35,598 bases of DNA from Desulfamplus magnetovallimortis (GTDB lineage Bacteria; Desulfobacterota; Desulfobacteria; Desulfobacterales; Desulfobacteraceae). A model generated the notes under the pieces. The model was not told the DNA's origin and did not search any database. It was given only the letters and a program-made list of their open reading frames with translations. Every line of letters begins with the position of its first letter. The stretch's first letter is position 1. The position numbers and the translations under genes were made by a program. Positions 9,071-15,383 of this stretch are shown here, in pieces. The stretch is from the NCBI RefSeq assembly GCF_900170035.1, contig NZ_LT828543.1, positions 61,147 to 96,744 of the forward strand, given 5' to 3'.

Positions 9071-9260
9071 CGGCCATGGCATACATATTTGCCACAACGA
9101 AGCATGAAAGTCCTTAAAACCTTAAAAGACGGGGACTTTCTTATAACCAACATGGCGGTTCACCGCCACAATCGAAGTGTTGAAAGTCTTTATAAAAACA
9201 GCCGTTTGCGGGGACTTTCATATAAAACGTACATGGCAGATATACGCCACAATCTAAGTA
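9071..9260 (-). repeat. F4 two-hairpin modules, minus orientation
   Basis: About two F4 units read on the minus strand: GATTGTGGCGTATATCTGCCATGTACG, then GAAAGTCCCCGCAAAC...GACTTTCA, and a second round ending in GCCATGGCCGTTATA. The modules fill the whole gap between ATPase and binding protein. They leave the plus strand open, which falsely extends the downstream reading frame by 71 codons. Confidence 0.8.
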
Positions 9261-9301
9261 ACAAGGCATATTTCATATTCACCCCAAAGGAGAAATGTAT
9301 T

Positions 9302-10894
9302 ATGAGCTATCTATCTTTGTTAGAAAAAATGCTTGAACAGAAAAAAATTTCACGCAGACAGTTTATGACTCAGGCATCTGCATTGGGCCTTATTGCAGCA
9401 GCACCCACCATTTTGACAAAACATGCCATAGCTTCCGAGACTCCCCAAAAAGGCGGTACTTTCAGGCACGCAATGACTGGTGCAAGCACCTCTGATTCCC
9501 TTGATCCTGCTACACTTTTTGCAAATCATGCAATCAATATAAGCAGCCAGGTCAGCAACTGCCTTGTTGAAATTGACCATAATTTCAAACCTGTTCCAGA
9601 ACTTGCAGAATCATGGGAAGCTTCTTCTGATGCAAAAAAATGGGTTTTCAAACTGCGTAAAGGCGTTGAGTTTCATAATGGCAAGACAATGACGGTTAAT
9701 GATGTTATTTTTTCAATTAACCACCACAGGGGAGAAGAGTCAAAATCTGCGGCTAAACCATACCTGAAAAGCGTGGAGAGTATAAAAGCTGACGGAAATG
9801 ATACTGTGGTTTTCACGCTTTCTGAAGGTAGTGCTGACTTTCCCTTTATTCTCGGAGATTACCATTTAAGAATTTATCCTGAAGGTACTGAGGGTAAAGA
9901 TTGGGAAAAGGCAATTGGAACAGGTGGTTATATTCTTGAAAACTGGGAACCTGGTGTACGTGCTTTGACAAAGCGCAATCCCAACTACTGGAAAACTGGC
10001 AGGGCACATTTCAATGAAGTTGAAACAATTGCCATTTCAGATGTCAATGCCAGAACCAATGCCCTGAAAACAGGTCGTATTGATGCCATGGATCGCGTGG
10101 ATGTCAAGACAGTACATCTTCTGAAAAAAATGCCAAACCTAAATGTCTCAGCCATTACAGGAACCATGCACTACAGCGTTCCAATGCTTGTGGATGTGAA
10201 GCCCTATTCCGACAAGAATGTCAGAATGGCGTTAAAACTTGCTGTTGATCGTGAAGAGATGGTTAAAAATATTCTGAAAGGATATGGGGAACTTGGTAAT
10301 GATCATCCCATTTCATCAGTTAACCGCTACCATGCCTCAAACCTTGAACAGAGAAAATATGATCCTGACAAGGCAAATTTTTACATGAAAAAAGCCGGAA
10401 TGCTTGATCACACATTTAATCTTCATGCTTCGGATGCAGCATTTTCAGGTGCTGTTGATGCGGCTGTTCTCTATCAGGAGAGTGCAAAAAAGGCTGGCAT
10501 TAAAATCAATGTGGTAAGGGAGCCAAGTGATGGTTACTGGAGTAATGTCTGGACAAAGAAGGAGTGGTGCATGTGCTACTGGTCTGGACGCCCTGTTGAG
10601 GATATGATGTTTTCTGTTGGCTATGCCACAGGAGCACCATGGAATGACACCCACTGGAGTAACGAAAAATTCAACAAGCTTTTAAAAGAGGCCAGGGCAG
10701 AGCTTGATGAGGCAAAACGTCTTCAGCTCTATACTGAAATGCAGCAGATATGCAATGAGGATAGCGGTACTGTTATTCCCATGTTCAACCAGATTGTCGA
10801 GGGCTTCTCCAGCAAGCTTGGACATGGAGCTGTTTCCGCGCACATGGAACTTGACGGCCACAGAAATACTGAGCGCTGGTGGTTCAAGGCATAA
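9302..10894 (+). CDS. Periplasmic peptide-binding protein, family 5, Tat signal
   Basis: Substrate receptor of the importer (SBP_bac_5, DppA/OppA type), 530 residues. ATG 9302 is chosen because AAAGGAG (9286-9292) is nine bases upstream; the frame is open back to 9089 only through F4 repeat DNA. The N-terminus has a twin-arginine signal: SRRQFM at residues 17-22, then a hydrophobic stretch and a likely cleavage site AIA|SE after residue 44. This implies export in folded form, unusual for the more often Sec-exported DppA. The mature part begins with KGGTFRHAM and has WVFKLRKGVEFHNG, the family signature. Which peptide or other ligand it binds cannot be read from the sequence. It is the last gene of the importer cluster. 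Confidence 0.93.
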   Translation: MSYLSLLEKMLEQKKISRRQFMTQASALGLIAAAPTILTKHAIASETPQKGGTFRHAMTGASTSDSLDPATLFANHAINISSQVSNCLVEIDHNFKPVPELAESWEASSDAKKWVFKLRKGVEFHNGKTMTVNDVIFSINHHRGEESKSAAKPYLKSVESIKADGNDTVVFTLSEGSADFPFILGDYHLRIYPEGTEGKDWEKAIGTGGYILENWEPGVRALTKRNPNYWKTGRAHFNEVETIAISDVNARTNALKTGRIDAMDRVDVKTVHLLKKMPNLNVSAITGTMHYSVPMLVDVKPYSDKNVRMALKLAVDREEMVKNILKGYGELGNDHPISSVNRYHASNLEQRKYDPDKANFYMKKAGMLDHTFNLHASDAAFSGAVDAAVLYQESAKKAGIKINVVREPSDGYWSNVWTKKEWCMCYWSGRPVEDMMFSVGYATGAPWNDTHWSNEKFNKLLKEARAELDEAKRLQLYTEMQQICNEDSGTVIPMFNQIVEGFSSKLGHGAVSAHMELDGHRNTERWWFKA

Positions 10895-10912
10895 TAAAAA
10901 ATAGATGAAATT

Positions 10913-10946
10913 CAAGGGCAGAGTGATCTTTTTTACTCTGCCCTTG
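10913..10946. terminator. 12-bp hairpin between convergent genes
   Basis: CAAGGGCAGAGT (10913-10924) and ACTCTGCCCTTG (10935-10946) are perfect complements with the loop GATCTTTTTT. No T-run follows directly on either strand, but the position between the importer's last gene and the oppositely oriented receiver gene suits a shared transcript end. The 3' arm is also the start of the 35-bp tandem repeat. Confidence 0.6.
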
Positions 10947-11063
10947 CTGTTTTGCAGTGATTTTTCTTTATTCTGTCCTTGCTGTTCTGCAGAGATCTTT
11001 CTTTACTCTGCCCTTGCTGTTCTGCAGTGAACTTTCTTTACTTTGTCCTTGCTGTTCTGCATT
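10929..11063. repeat. 35-bp tandem repeat, four units
   Basis: CTG(C/T)CCTTGCTGTT(C/T)TGCA recurs at 10938, 10973, 11008 and (as TTGTCC...) 11043, exactly 35 bases apart. Units differ by a few substitutions. The last unit runs into the 3' end of the receiver gene and encodes its final residues. It has no spacers, so it is not a CRISPR. Confidence 0.9.
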
Positions 11064-11520
11064 GCGGCAGAGAAACAATATCAAACCAGTAGTCAGCAAT
11101 TTTTTCGACTGCCTTTATATATGCTTCAAAACCTATGGGTTTTGAAATGTAGCTGTTTGCCCCTTGGTCATATGATCTGTTGATGTCATCAGGACAGGAT
11201 GATGTGGTCATGACAACAACAGGAATCTTCCTCAACCTGGGGGTATTTTTTATCTCTTTTAGCACTTCACGGCCATCGGTTCCCGGCATATTTAGATCAA
11301 GAAGCACAATTGATGGCCTCGGGGCTTTGCCAGGGTCAATGAATTCTCTGCGGCAGAACAGATAATCAAGAGCTTCATCACCATCCTTGCAACGGACAAA
11401 CGAGTTCCGCAGACCTGCTTTTTTAAACGCCCTGAGTATAGTAAAGTAGTCCTCCTCACTATCTTCAACAATCAGAATTAAATCATTTTTATCAGGGCTT
11501 TCTGCAAAGATTTTTTTCAT
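11038..11520 (-). CDS. Stand-alone response regulator (Rcp1-like receiver)
   Basis: A single receiver domain of 160 residues with no output domain, of the Rcp1-like type that pairs with PAS or phytochrome-like kinases. The acidic pocket is at E19/D20 (VEDSEED), the phosphorylated aspartate is D75 in IVLLDLNMPG, the switch residue is T105/T106 and the lysine is K127 (SYISKP). It lies 19 bases behind the PAS/HisKA_2 kinase and probably is its phosphoacceptor. The last eight residues (QCRTARTK) are encoded by the final unit of the 35-bp tandem repeat, so the native C-terminus may have been altered by repeat growth. Confidence 0.93.
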   Translation of the reverse strand: MKKIFAESPDKNDLILIVEDSEEDYFTILRAFKKAGLRNSFVRCKDGDEALDYLFCRREFIDPGKAPRPSIVLLDLNMPGTDGREVLKEIKNTPRLRKIPVVVMTTSSCPDDINRSYDQGANSYISKPIGFEAYIKAVEKIADYWFDIVSLPQCRTARTK

Positions 11521-11539
11521 ACTGTTTTTTCACGCTGTA

Positions 11540-12883
11540 TCAAATATTTTTGTCATAAGGAAGAATAATAACAACTTCAGTTCCATTTGTGTTTTTAAAA
11601 CAAACACTTCCATTAAGCTGCTCTTCAACAAGGCGATGTACCAGCCTTAAACCCAGCCTCCGGCTGTCAACCGAAAGTAGTTCATCTGAAATACCAATGC
11701 CGTCATCAATGACTGTCAATTGAACTCTCTCTTTTCCATTATCCACTATTGGGATCACTGAAATAGATATTGTCCCCTCTCTGCCATCAGGAAAGGCGTG
11801 TTTGATGGAATTTGTGATAAGCTCCGAGACAACAAGCCCTATGGGCACAGCCTTATCCATATGTATTGTGGGGATGTCTATCTCTGACTTAAGTAGAATC
11901 CCCTTATTGCCCACACCATATGCAATTGCAATGTGGCGGGATAATTTGCTCATGTACTTCTGAAGTGATATGGATTTGAGATCCTCGGACATGTAAAGTA
12001 TATCATGAATTATTGCCAGTGCCCTTATTCTGTTCTGGCTCTCCATCAATGCTGCAAGGGCATCTGGATCCTCTGTCTGTTTGGTCTGAAGTTTCATAAG
12101 GGAGAGCATTATCTGCATGTTGTTCTTGACTCTGTGGTTTACCTCCCGCAGAAGAGTTTTCTGGGTCTCTGCATAGACTTTGGCCTTCTCTTCAGCGTTT
12201 TTACGATCTTCAACCTCCTGTGCCATCATTAAATTGGCTTCCTGCAACTCCCTTGTTCGCTCATTTACAAGGTTCTCAAGATTATGGTTAAGCTCCTTGA
12301 TCTCCTTTTCTATCTGTTTCTCTTTTGAGACATCAAGTATTGAGCATAGTATCATACTTCCGCTACCTGTTGTTTTTTTTATGAGAAACATATCAACTCT
12401 TGCCCAGAATGTACCCCTTCCATGCACCCTTAACATTACCTCGCTGTGCTGTGGATGGTTGCTCTCCATTAATTTTGTCAGGCACCTGTTGTACTCAACA
12501 ATACTTTCATGGGGAATAAAAGACTGGAATCTTTGACCTTTGAGTATTTTTCTGCTTGCCAGAAAATATGTTGCAGCTCTTTCATTTATATCTTCAATCC
12601 TGCCGTCAACGGTCATTACAATATATCCTATGGGGGCATATGCATAAAGATCATTGAGGTAGTTTCTTGAAGCCTCAAGCTGATCCCTTGCTGTCTGAAG
12701 TTCCTCATGTTGAAGCTCAAGCTCAATCTGAAAAACATTAAGCTCTTCAAGAAGATATTTCCTATCCATATCGTCATCTTTTATCCGTGGATTTCCCAGT
12801 TGTTCCAGAATTTTGCTTGCTTTCTGGCGTAACTCTGAGAATTGCAGGCCGGCACGGGAACCAGCAGATGTTTTTGACATCAT
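11540..12883 (-). CDS. PAS sensor histidine kinase, HisKA_2 type
   Basis: A 447-residue soluble sensor kinase. A coiled coil at about 44-72 is followed by one PAS domain (about 75-185: APIGYIVMTVDGRIEDINERA) and a second coiled coil (190-240). The HisKA_2 phosphorylation segment LLREVNHRVKNNMQIMLSLM has H250 as the phosphorylated residue. The ATPase domain shows an N-box ELITNSIKHAF and VIDDGIG. HisKA_2 kinases typically phosphorylate stand-alone receivers, matching the gene 19 bases downstream. The start has tandem ATGs; GAGGAG (12886-12891) fits the second (12880) slightly better. It has no membrane segment, so the signal is intracellular. Confidence 0.92.
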   Translation of the reverse strand: MMSKTSAGSRAGLQFSELRQKASKILEQLGNPRIKDDDMDRKYLLEELNVFQIELELQHEELQTARDQLEASRNYLNDLYAYAPIGYIVMTVDGRIEDINERAATYFLASRKILKGQRFQSFIPHESIVEYNRCLTKLMESNHPQHSEVMLRVHGRGTFWARVDMFLIKKTTGSGSMILCSILDVSKEKQIEKEIKELNHNLENLVNERTRELQEANLMMAQEVEDRKNAEEKAKVYAETQKTLLREVNHRVKNNMQIMLSLMKLQTKQTEDPDALAALMESQNRIRALAIIHDILYMSEDLKSISLQKYMSKLSRHIAIAYGVGNKGILLKSEIDIPTIHMDKAVPIGLVVSELITNSIKHAFPDGREGTISISVIPIVDNGKERVQLTVIDDGIGISDELLSVDSRRLGLRLVHRLVEEQLNGSVCFKNTNGTEVVIILPYDKNI

Positions 12884-12894
12884 ATCTCCTCTTG

Positions 12895-12926
12895 GGTATC
12901 TTTCATTCCATGCTTTACACTTTCAG
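12895..12926 (+). repeat. F2 element, orphan left end
   Basis: GGTATCTTTCATTCCATGCTTTACACTTTC matches the left end of F2 (GGCATCTTTCAT...GTTTACACTTTTC). The sequence breaks off where F1 copy C begins, and no matching right half lies beyond it. Confidence 0.6.
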
Positions 12927-12931
12927 GATAT

Positions 12932-13244
12932 ACTCAAAATCGACATCTTATTGCTTTTTCAGAAGTTCTTAGCAGTTGTCTGAATCAGGATAACCAGGAT
13001 GGATAGGATGTTCAGGATAGATAATCCGGCATCTTTCATTTCCCAGTTTACAATTTCCCGAAAAGAATGCCCGTTTTTCGGGGATACTGTTCTGGAAAGT
13101 GTAAGATACTGTTCTGAAAAGTGTAAAGTACTTTCTGTATGATATGAAGGATGCCGATAATCCTGCCTTATCTTGTTAATCCTGGGAATCTTGATTCAGA
13201 CAGTGTTGACAAGGCTCACAAGATCATAGGTGTCGAATTTAATG
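12932..13244 (-). repeat. F1 element copy C, interrupted by F2
   Basis: ACTCAAAATCGACA starts at 12932 and the degenerate other end TGTCGAATTTAATG finishes at 13244. The interior matches other F1 copies but is split by a 128-bp F2 element. It ends seven bases from the stop codon of the MASE3 kinase. With the two flanking pieces it explains the whole gap 12884-13251. Confidence 0.85.
13028..13155 (+). repeat. F2 MITE-like element inside F1 copy C
   Basis: 128 bp with ends GGCATCTTTCAT and ATGAAGGATGCC. It is flanked by the perfect 8-bp direct repeat GATAATCC (13020-13027 and 13156-13163). Removing the element and one repeat rebuilds the F1 interior seen in copies D and E. It contains a tandem 22-bp duplication (GATACTGTTCTG(G/A)AAAGTGTAA, about 13083-13126). 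Confidence 0.9.
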
Positions 13245-13251
13245 AAAGATA

Positions 13252-13992
13252 CTATTTTTGTATTGTTGTATCGTGCAAAAAATCAATTTTAGGTTCAGGG
13301 ATGGAAAAGAAAAATACAGATCCTTCTCCTTCTGTGGATTCAAGCCATATTTTCCCATTATGTCTGTTGATAATGCTTTTTACAATAGCAAGGCCTACAC
13401 CTGTGCCTCCTTCCCAGCTCTCCTTTTCATGCAGTTTTCTGAATATTGTAAATATCTTGTTAAAATGCCTCTGGGGAATGCCTATTCCATTGTCCCTGAT
13501 ATAAAAAACAGGTGGTATTTCATTGGCAAGAGTTCCAATTTCAATCCATTTTTCCGACTTATCGTTAAATTTTACGGCATTATGAATCAGATTTGTGAAA
13601 ATATGTTCAAGGAGTGTGCGGCTGCATCGCAGTGTAGGCAAAGGTTTATGGATTCTTACATCTACCTGGGGGTAACGTTGCCTGATCTGGATGTTGTCAC
13701 ACACCTCTTCAATTAAAACTTCTGTGTCAACCGGTGATTCCTTGGAGTTTAATGCATTTTTTCTCACTTTTGAATATTCAAGAAGAGCTGCAATCATTTT
13801 TTCCTGACGCCTTGCAAGCTTTATGATGGTCCCAAGCATATAGTGAGCTTCTTCATCAAGTTTTTCATAATTTTCATCAAGAAGAATCTCTGCAAAATTG
13901 TTGATTCCTCTCAGAGGTTCTCGGAGATCATGGGAGACAATATGTGCAAATTCTTCAAGCTCTTTGTTGGCAATGGAGAGAATGTCATTCAT
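13252..13992 (-). CDS. Histidine kinase C-terminal half (HisKA + ATPase), frameshifted
   Basis: Kinase core of the MASE3 sensor encoded upstream. From ATG 13992 it reads 246 residues. H21 in FAHIVSHDLREPLRG is the phosphorylated histidine, NLIHNAVKFN the N-box, IRDNGIGIP the G1 box and GGTGVGLAIVK the G2 box, all intact. The frame stays open upstream to about 14072 and encodes KKDELEKLSKTLEAKVYERT, a typical linker coiled coil that joins the MASE3 half after a -1 shift at 14061-14067. No ribosome site is convincing at 13992. The most likely product is a single 533-residue protein (13252-14852) made by frameshifting, or a gene recently broken by loss of one A. Confidence 0.85.
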   Translation of the reverse strand: MNDILSIANKELEEFAHIVSHDLREPLRGINNFAEILLDENYEKLDEEAHYMLGTIIKLARRQEKMIAALLEYSKVRKNALNSKESPVDTEVLIEEVCDNIQIRQRYPQVDVRIHKPLPTLRCSRTLLEHIFTNLIHNAVKFNDKSEKWIEIGTLANEIPPVFYIRDNGIGIPQRHFNKIFTIFRKLHEKESWEGGTGVGLAIVKSIINRHNGKIWLESTEGEGSVFFFSIPEPKIDFLHDTTIQK

Positions 13993-14042
13993 TTTTTCAA
14001 GCTCTTCTGTCCGTTCATAAACTTTTGCTTCAAGTGTTTTAC

Positions 14043-14852
14043 TCAGCTTTTCCAGCTCATCTTTTTTCTTTTAAGCCTTGAAAACAGAATATTCTGGGGT
14101 TTTGTCATGCTCTCTTCAATAATCAATCTGTATATAAAATAGACATAGACAAGATAACAGACATGACCAAGGAGGTTGGAGATGTCGTAAACTCCAACAT
14201 AGAGGATAAATGCAAGACGACTTAAAGAGTTGACAATAAGGGCAGCAGTTAGGGTTGTTTTAAGTGAATCTGTTAGAAGCTTTGTTCTGCGAATTGGGAT
14301 AATTGAGGCAATAAGAGTAAGGCATATCACCAGTTCACTCAGTTTCTTAAAGATTGTAAGGCCCTGGCCTTCAATGTAGCAATCTGGAAACCAACCCTCA
14401 AAGGCCATAGCTGTAATGACTATTATCATTAATAAGCCTGTGTAAAAAAGGGCATGGGGGTTTACTTTTTTATTGAAAAAAAATTGAGCTGCAGCAAAAC
14501 TTGAACATTGCAGATATCCCCCCATAATCCATAGCTGTGTTGGAAGATTTGCATCAAATCCATGGAATATATTCATCCCCTTGTAGGCAAGTGTATGCAG
14601 AAGAGAGATAATGGCAATGAAAAAATGGCATATGCCCACAAACAAGAAAAAGTGGTTATCAATATTATCCCTGGCGTTCCAGGTAATAAAAAAAATGCCC
14701 AGCGCAACGCCTACCCCTACAAGCTCAACAAAGGTATGAAACAGAAGAAAACTGTGGAGACGCAGCATGTAAAGCAACAGCCCTGCGGCAATGATAAAAA
14801 TGACCTGGTTGATGACGTTTCTCTTTTTTGCCGTTACTGTTTCAGCAGACAT
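14043..14852 (-). CDS. MASE3 membrane sensor, N-terminal half of kinase
   Basis: A 269-residue reading frame made almost entirely of a MASE3 sensory domain: about seven membrane helices from residue 12 on, with the family signature LLHTLAYKGM at about 84-93. The ligand is unknown. It ends in FSRLKRKKMSWKS, where the last five residues come from reading past the A AAA AAG heptamer in the zero frame. A -1 shift there fuses it without any residue lost to the kinase core downstream. AAAGGAAT lies about ten bases upstream of ATG 14852. It lies on the same strand as the CheB-CheR fusions but is separated from them by a repeat array. Confidence 0.88.
   Translation of the reverse strand: MSAETVTAKKRNVINQVIFIIAAGLLLYMLRLHSFLLFHTFVELVGVGVALGIFFITWNARDNIDNHFFLFVGICHFFIAIISLLHTLAYKGMNIFHGFDANLPTQLWIMGGYLQCSSFAAAQFFFNKKVNPHALFYTGLLMIIVITAMAFEGWFPDCYIEGQGLTIFKKLSELVICLTLIASIIPIRRTKLLTDSLKTTLTAALIVNSLSRLAFILYVGVYDISNLLGHVCYLVYVYFIYRLIIEESMTKPQNILFSRLKRKKMSWKS
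14061..14067 (-). other. Slippery heptamer A AAA AAG at -1 frameshift junction
   Basis: On the minus strand the codons AGA AAA AAG place the heptamer A AAA AAG in exactly the zero-frame phase used by dnaX-type -1 frameshifting. Slipping back one base continues with GAT GAG CTG into the kinase frame. AAGG lies eight bases upstream as a possible stimulator. Only a weak 4-bp hairpin lies downstream, so a simple one-base deletion in an A7 run remains possible. Confidence 0.7.
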
Positions 14853-14934
14853 TTTTTTAAATTCCTTTAACAGTGGCTCTTCAATTTTATACTGTCGGGC
14901 AAGCTTTCAGGCAATTCAAAGGTTCAAGGCCTTT

Positions 14935-15352
14935 TTTACCGTGAAAATGACTATCATTTTTATGGTTGGGGGTGATTGATACATAATCATGCCCGTTTAC
15001 CGTGGAAATGGATACAAATTTCGGCATCTTTCATTTATCGGTTTACACTTTTCTGAACCATGATTTTCATGATTAAGGGATTTTCTTGATTATTCATCAT
15101 GTTAATCCTTAAATCCTTTAATCATGGTTCAAAATTTTCCGAAAAGTGTAAACTACTTTTGAGCTGATATGAAGGATGCCCAAATTTCCATATTCGGGGG
15201 TGCCTGAATGCCGCCATGATCGTTTACCGTGAAAACAACTATCATTTTTATATTTGGGGGAGATTGATACACAATCATGCCCATTTACCGTGGGAATAGA
15301 TACAAATTTGTCATATTCGGGGGTGGATAGATGGCAGCCATGACCGTTTACC
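14935..15352. repeat. F3 61-bp tandem array, four units plus partial
   Basis: Units start with TTTACC at 14935, 14996, 15223, 15284 and 15347. Lengths are 61, 61 (after removing F2 and one 8-bp duplication), 61 and 63. Two subtypes alternate: one with ACTATCATTTTTAT...CATAATCATGCCC and one with GGATACAAATTT...ATTCGGGGGTG...GCCATGA. The same unit occurs at 1-115. Confidence 0.88.
15023..15180 (+). repeat. F2 MITE-like element inside F3 array
   Basis: 158 bp with ends GGCATCTTTCAT and ATGAAGGATGCC and sub-terminal GTTTACACTTTTC / GAAAAGTGTAAAC. It is flanked by the perfect 8-bp direct repeat CAAATTTC (15015-15022 and 15181-15188). The middle is a further inverted repeat (GAACCATGATT...AATCATGGTTC). 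It has no coding capacity. Confidence 0.93.
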
Positions 15353-15383
15353 CTTGAACAAACACTACACACAGCCACTTCTC

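Larger units (their letters stand above)
14872..15366. repeat. F5 composite element with F3 array
   Basis: Left part AGTGGCTCTTCAA...ACTGTCGGG...AAAGGTTCAAGG (14872-14934) matches the element inside F1 copy F at 26613-26708. The right end TTGAACAAACACT (15354-15366) is its approximate inverted repeat. Between the ends lie the tandem F3 units and an F2 insertion. This explains most of the 531-bp gap between the MASE3 kinase and the first CheB-CheR fusion. The minus-strand frame at 15118-15378 is a reading of these repeats. Confidence 0.6.

Noticed and set aside
9089-9301. A 71-codon upstream extension of the peptide-binding protein
   Set aside because: This part is F4 repeat DNA, has no ribosome site, and would bury the twin-arginine signal; AAAGGAG before 9302 marks the real start.
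10929-11063. Possible small CRISPR array
   Set aside because: The 35-bp units are directly adjacent with no spacers and no cas gene is present.
13252-14852. Treating the MASE3 sensor and kinase core as two independent genes
   Set aside because: The kinase frame continues as an ideal linker coiled coil right up to the slippery heptamer and has no ribosome site at its first ATG, so a single frameshifted gene is the better reading.
15118-15378. An 86-codon minus-strand frame with a repeating VNGHxC...TPEY pattern
   Set aside because: It is a translation of the F3 tandem units and the inserted F2, without a ribosome site; the periodic protein pattern only reflects the DNA repeat.
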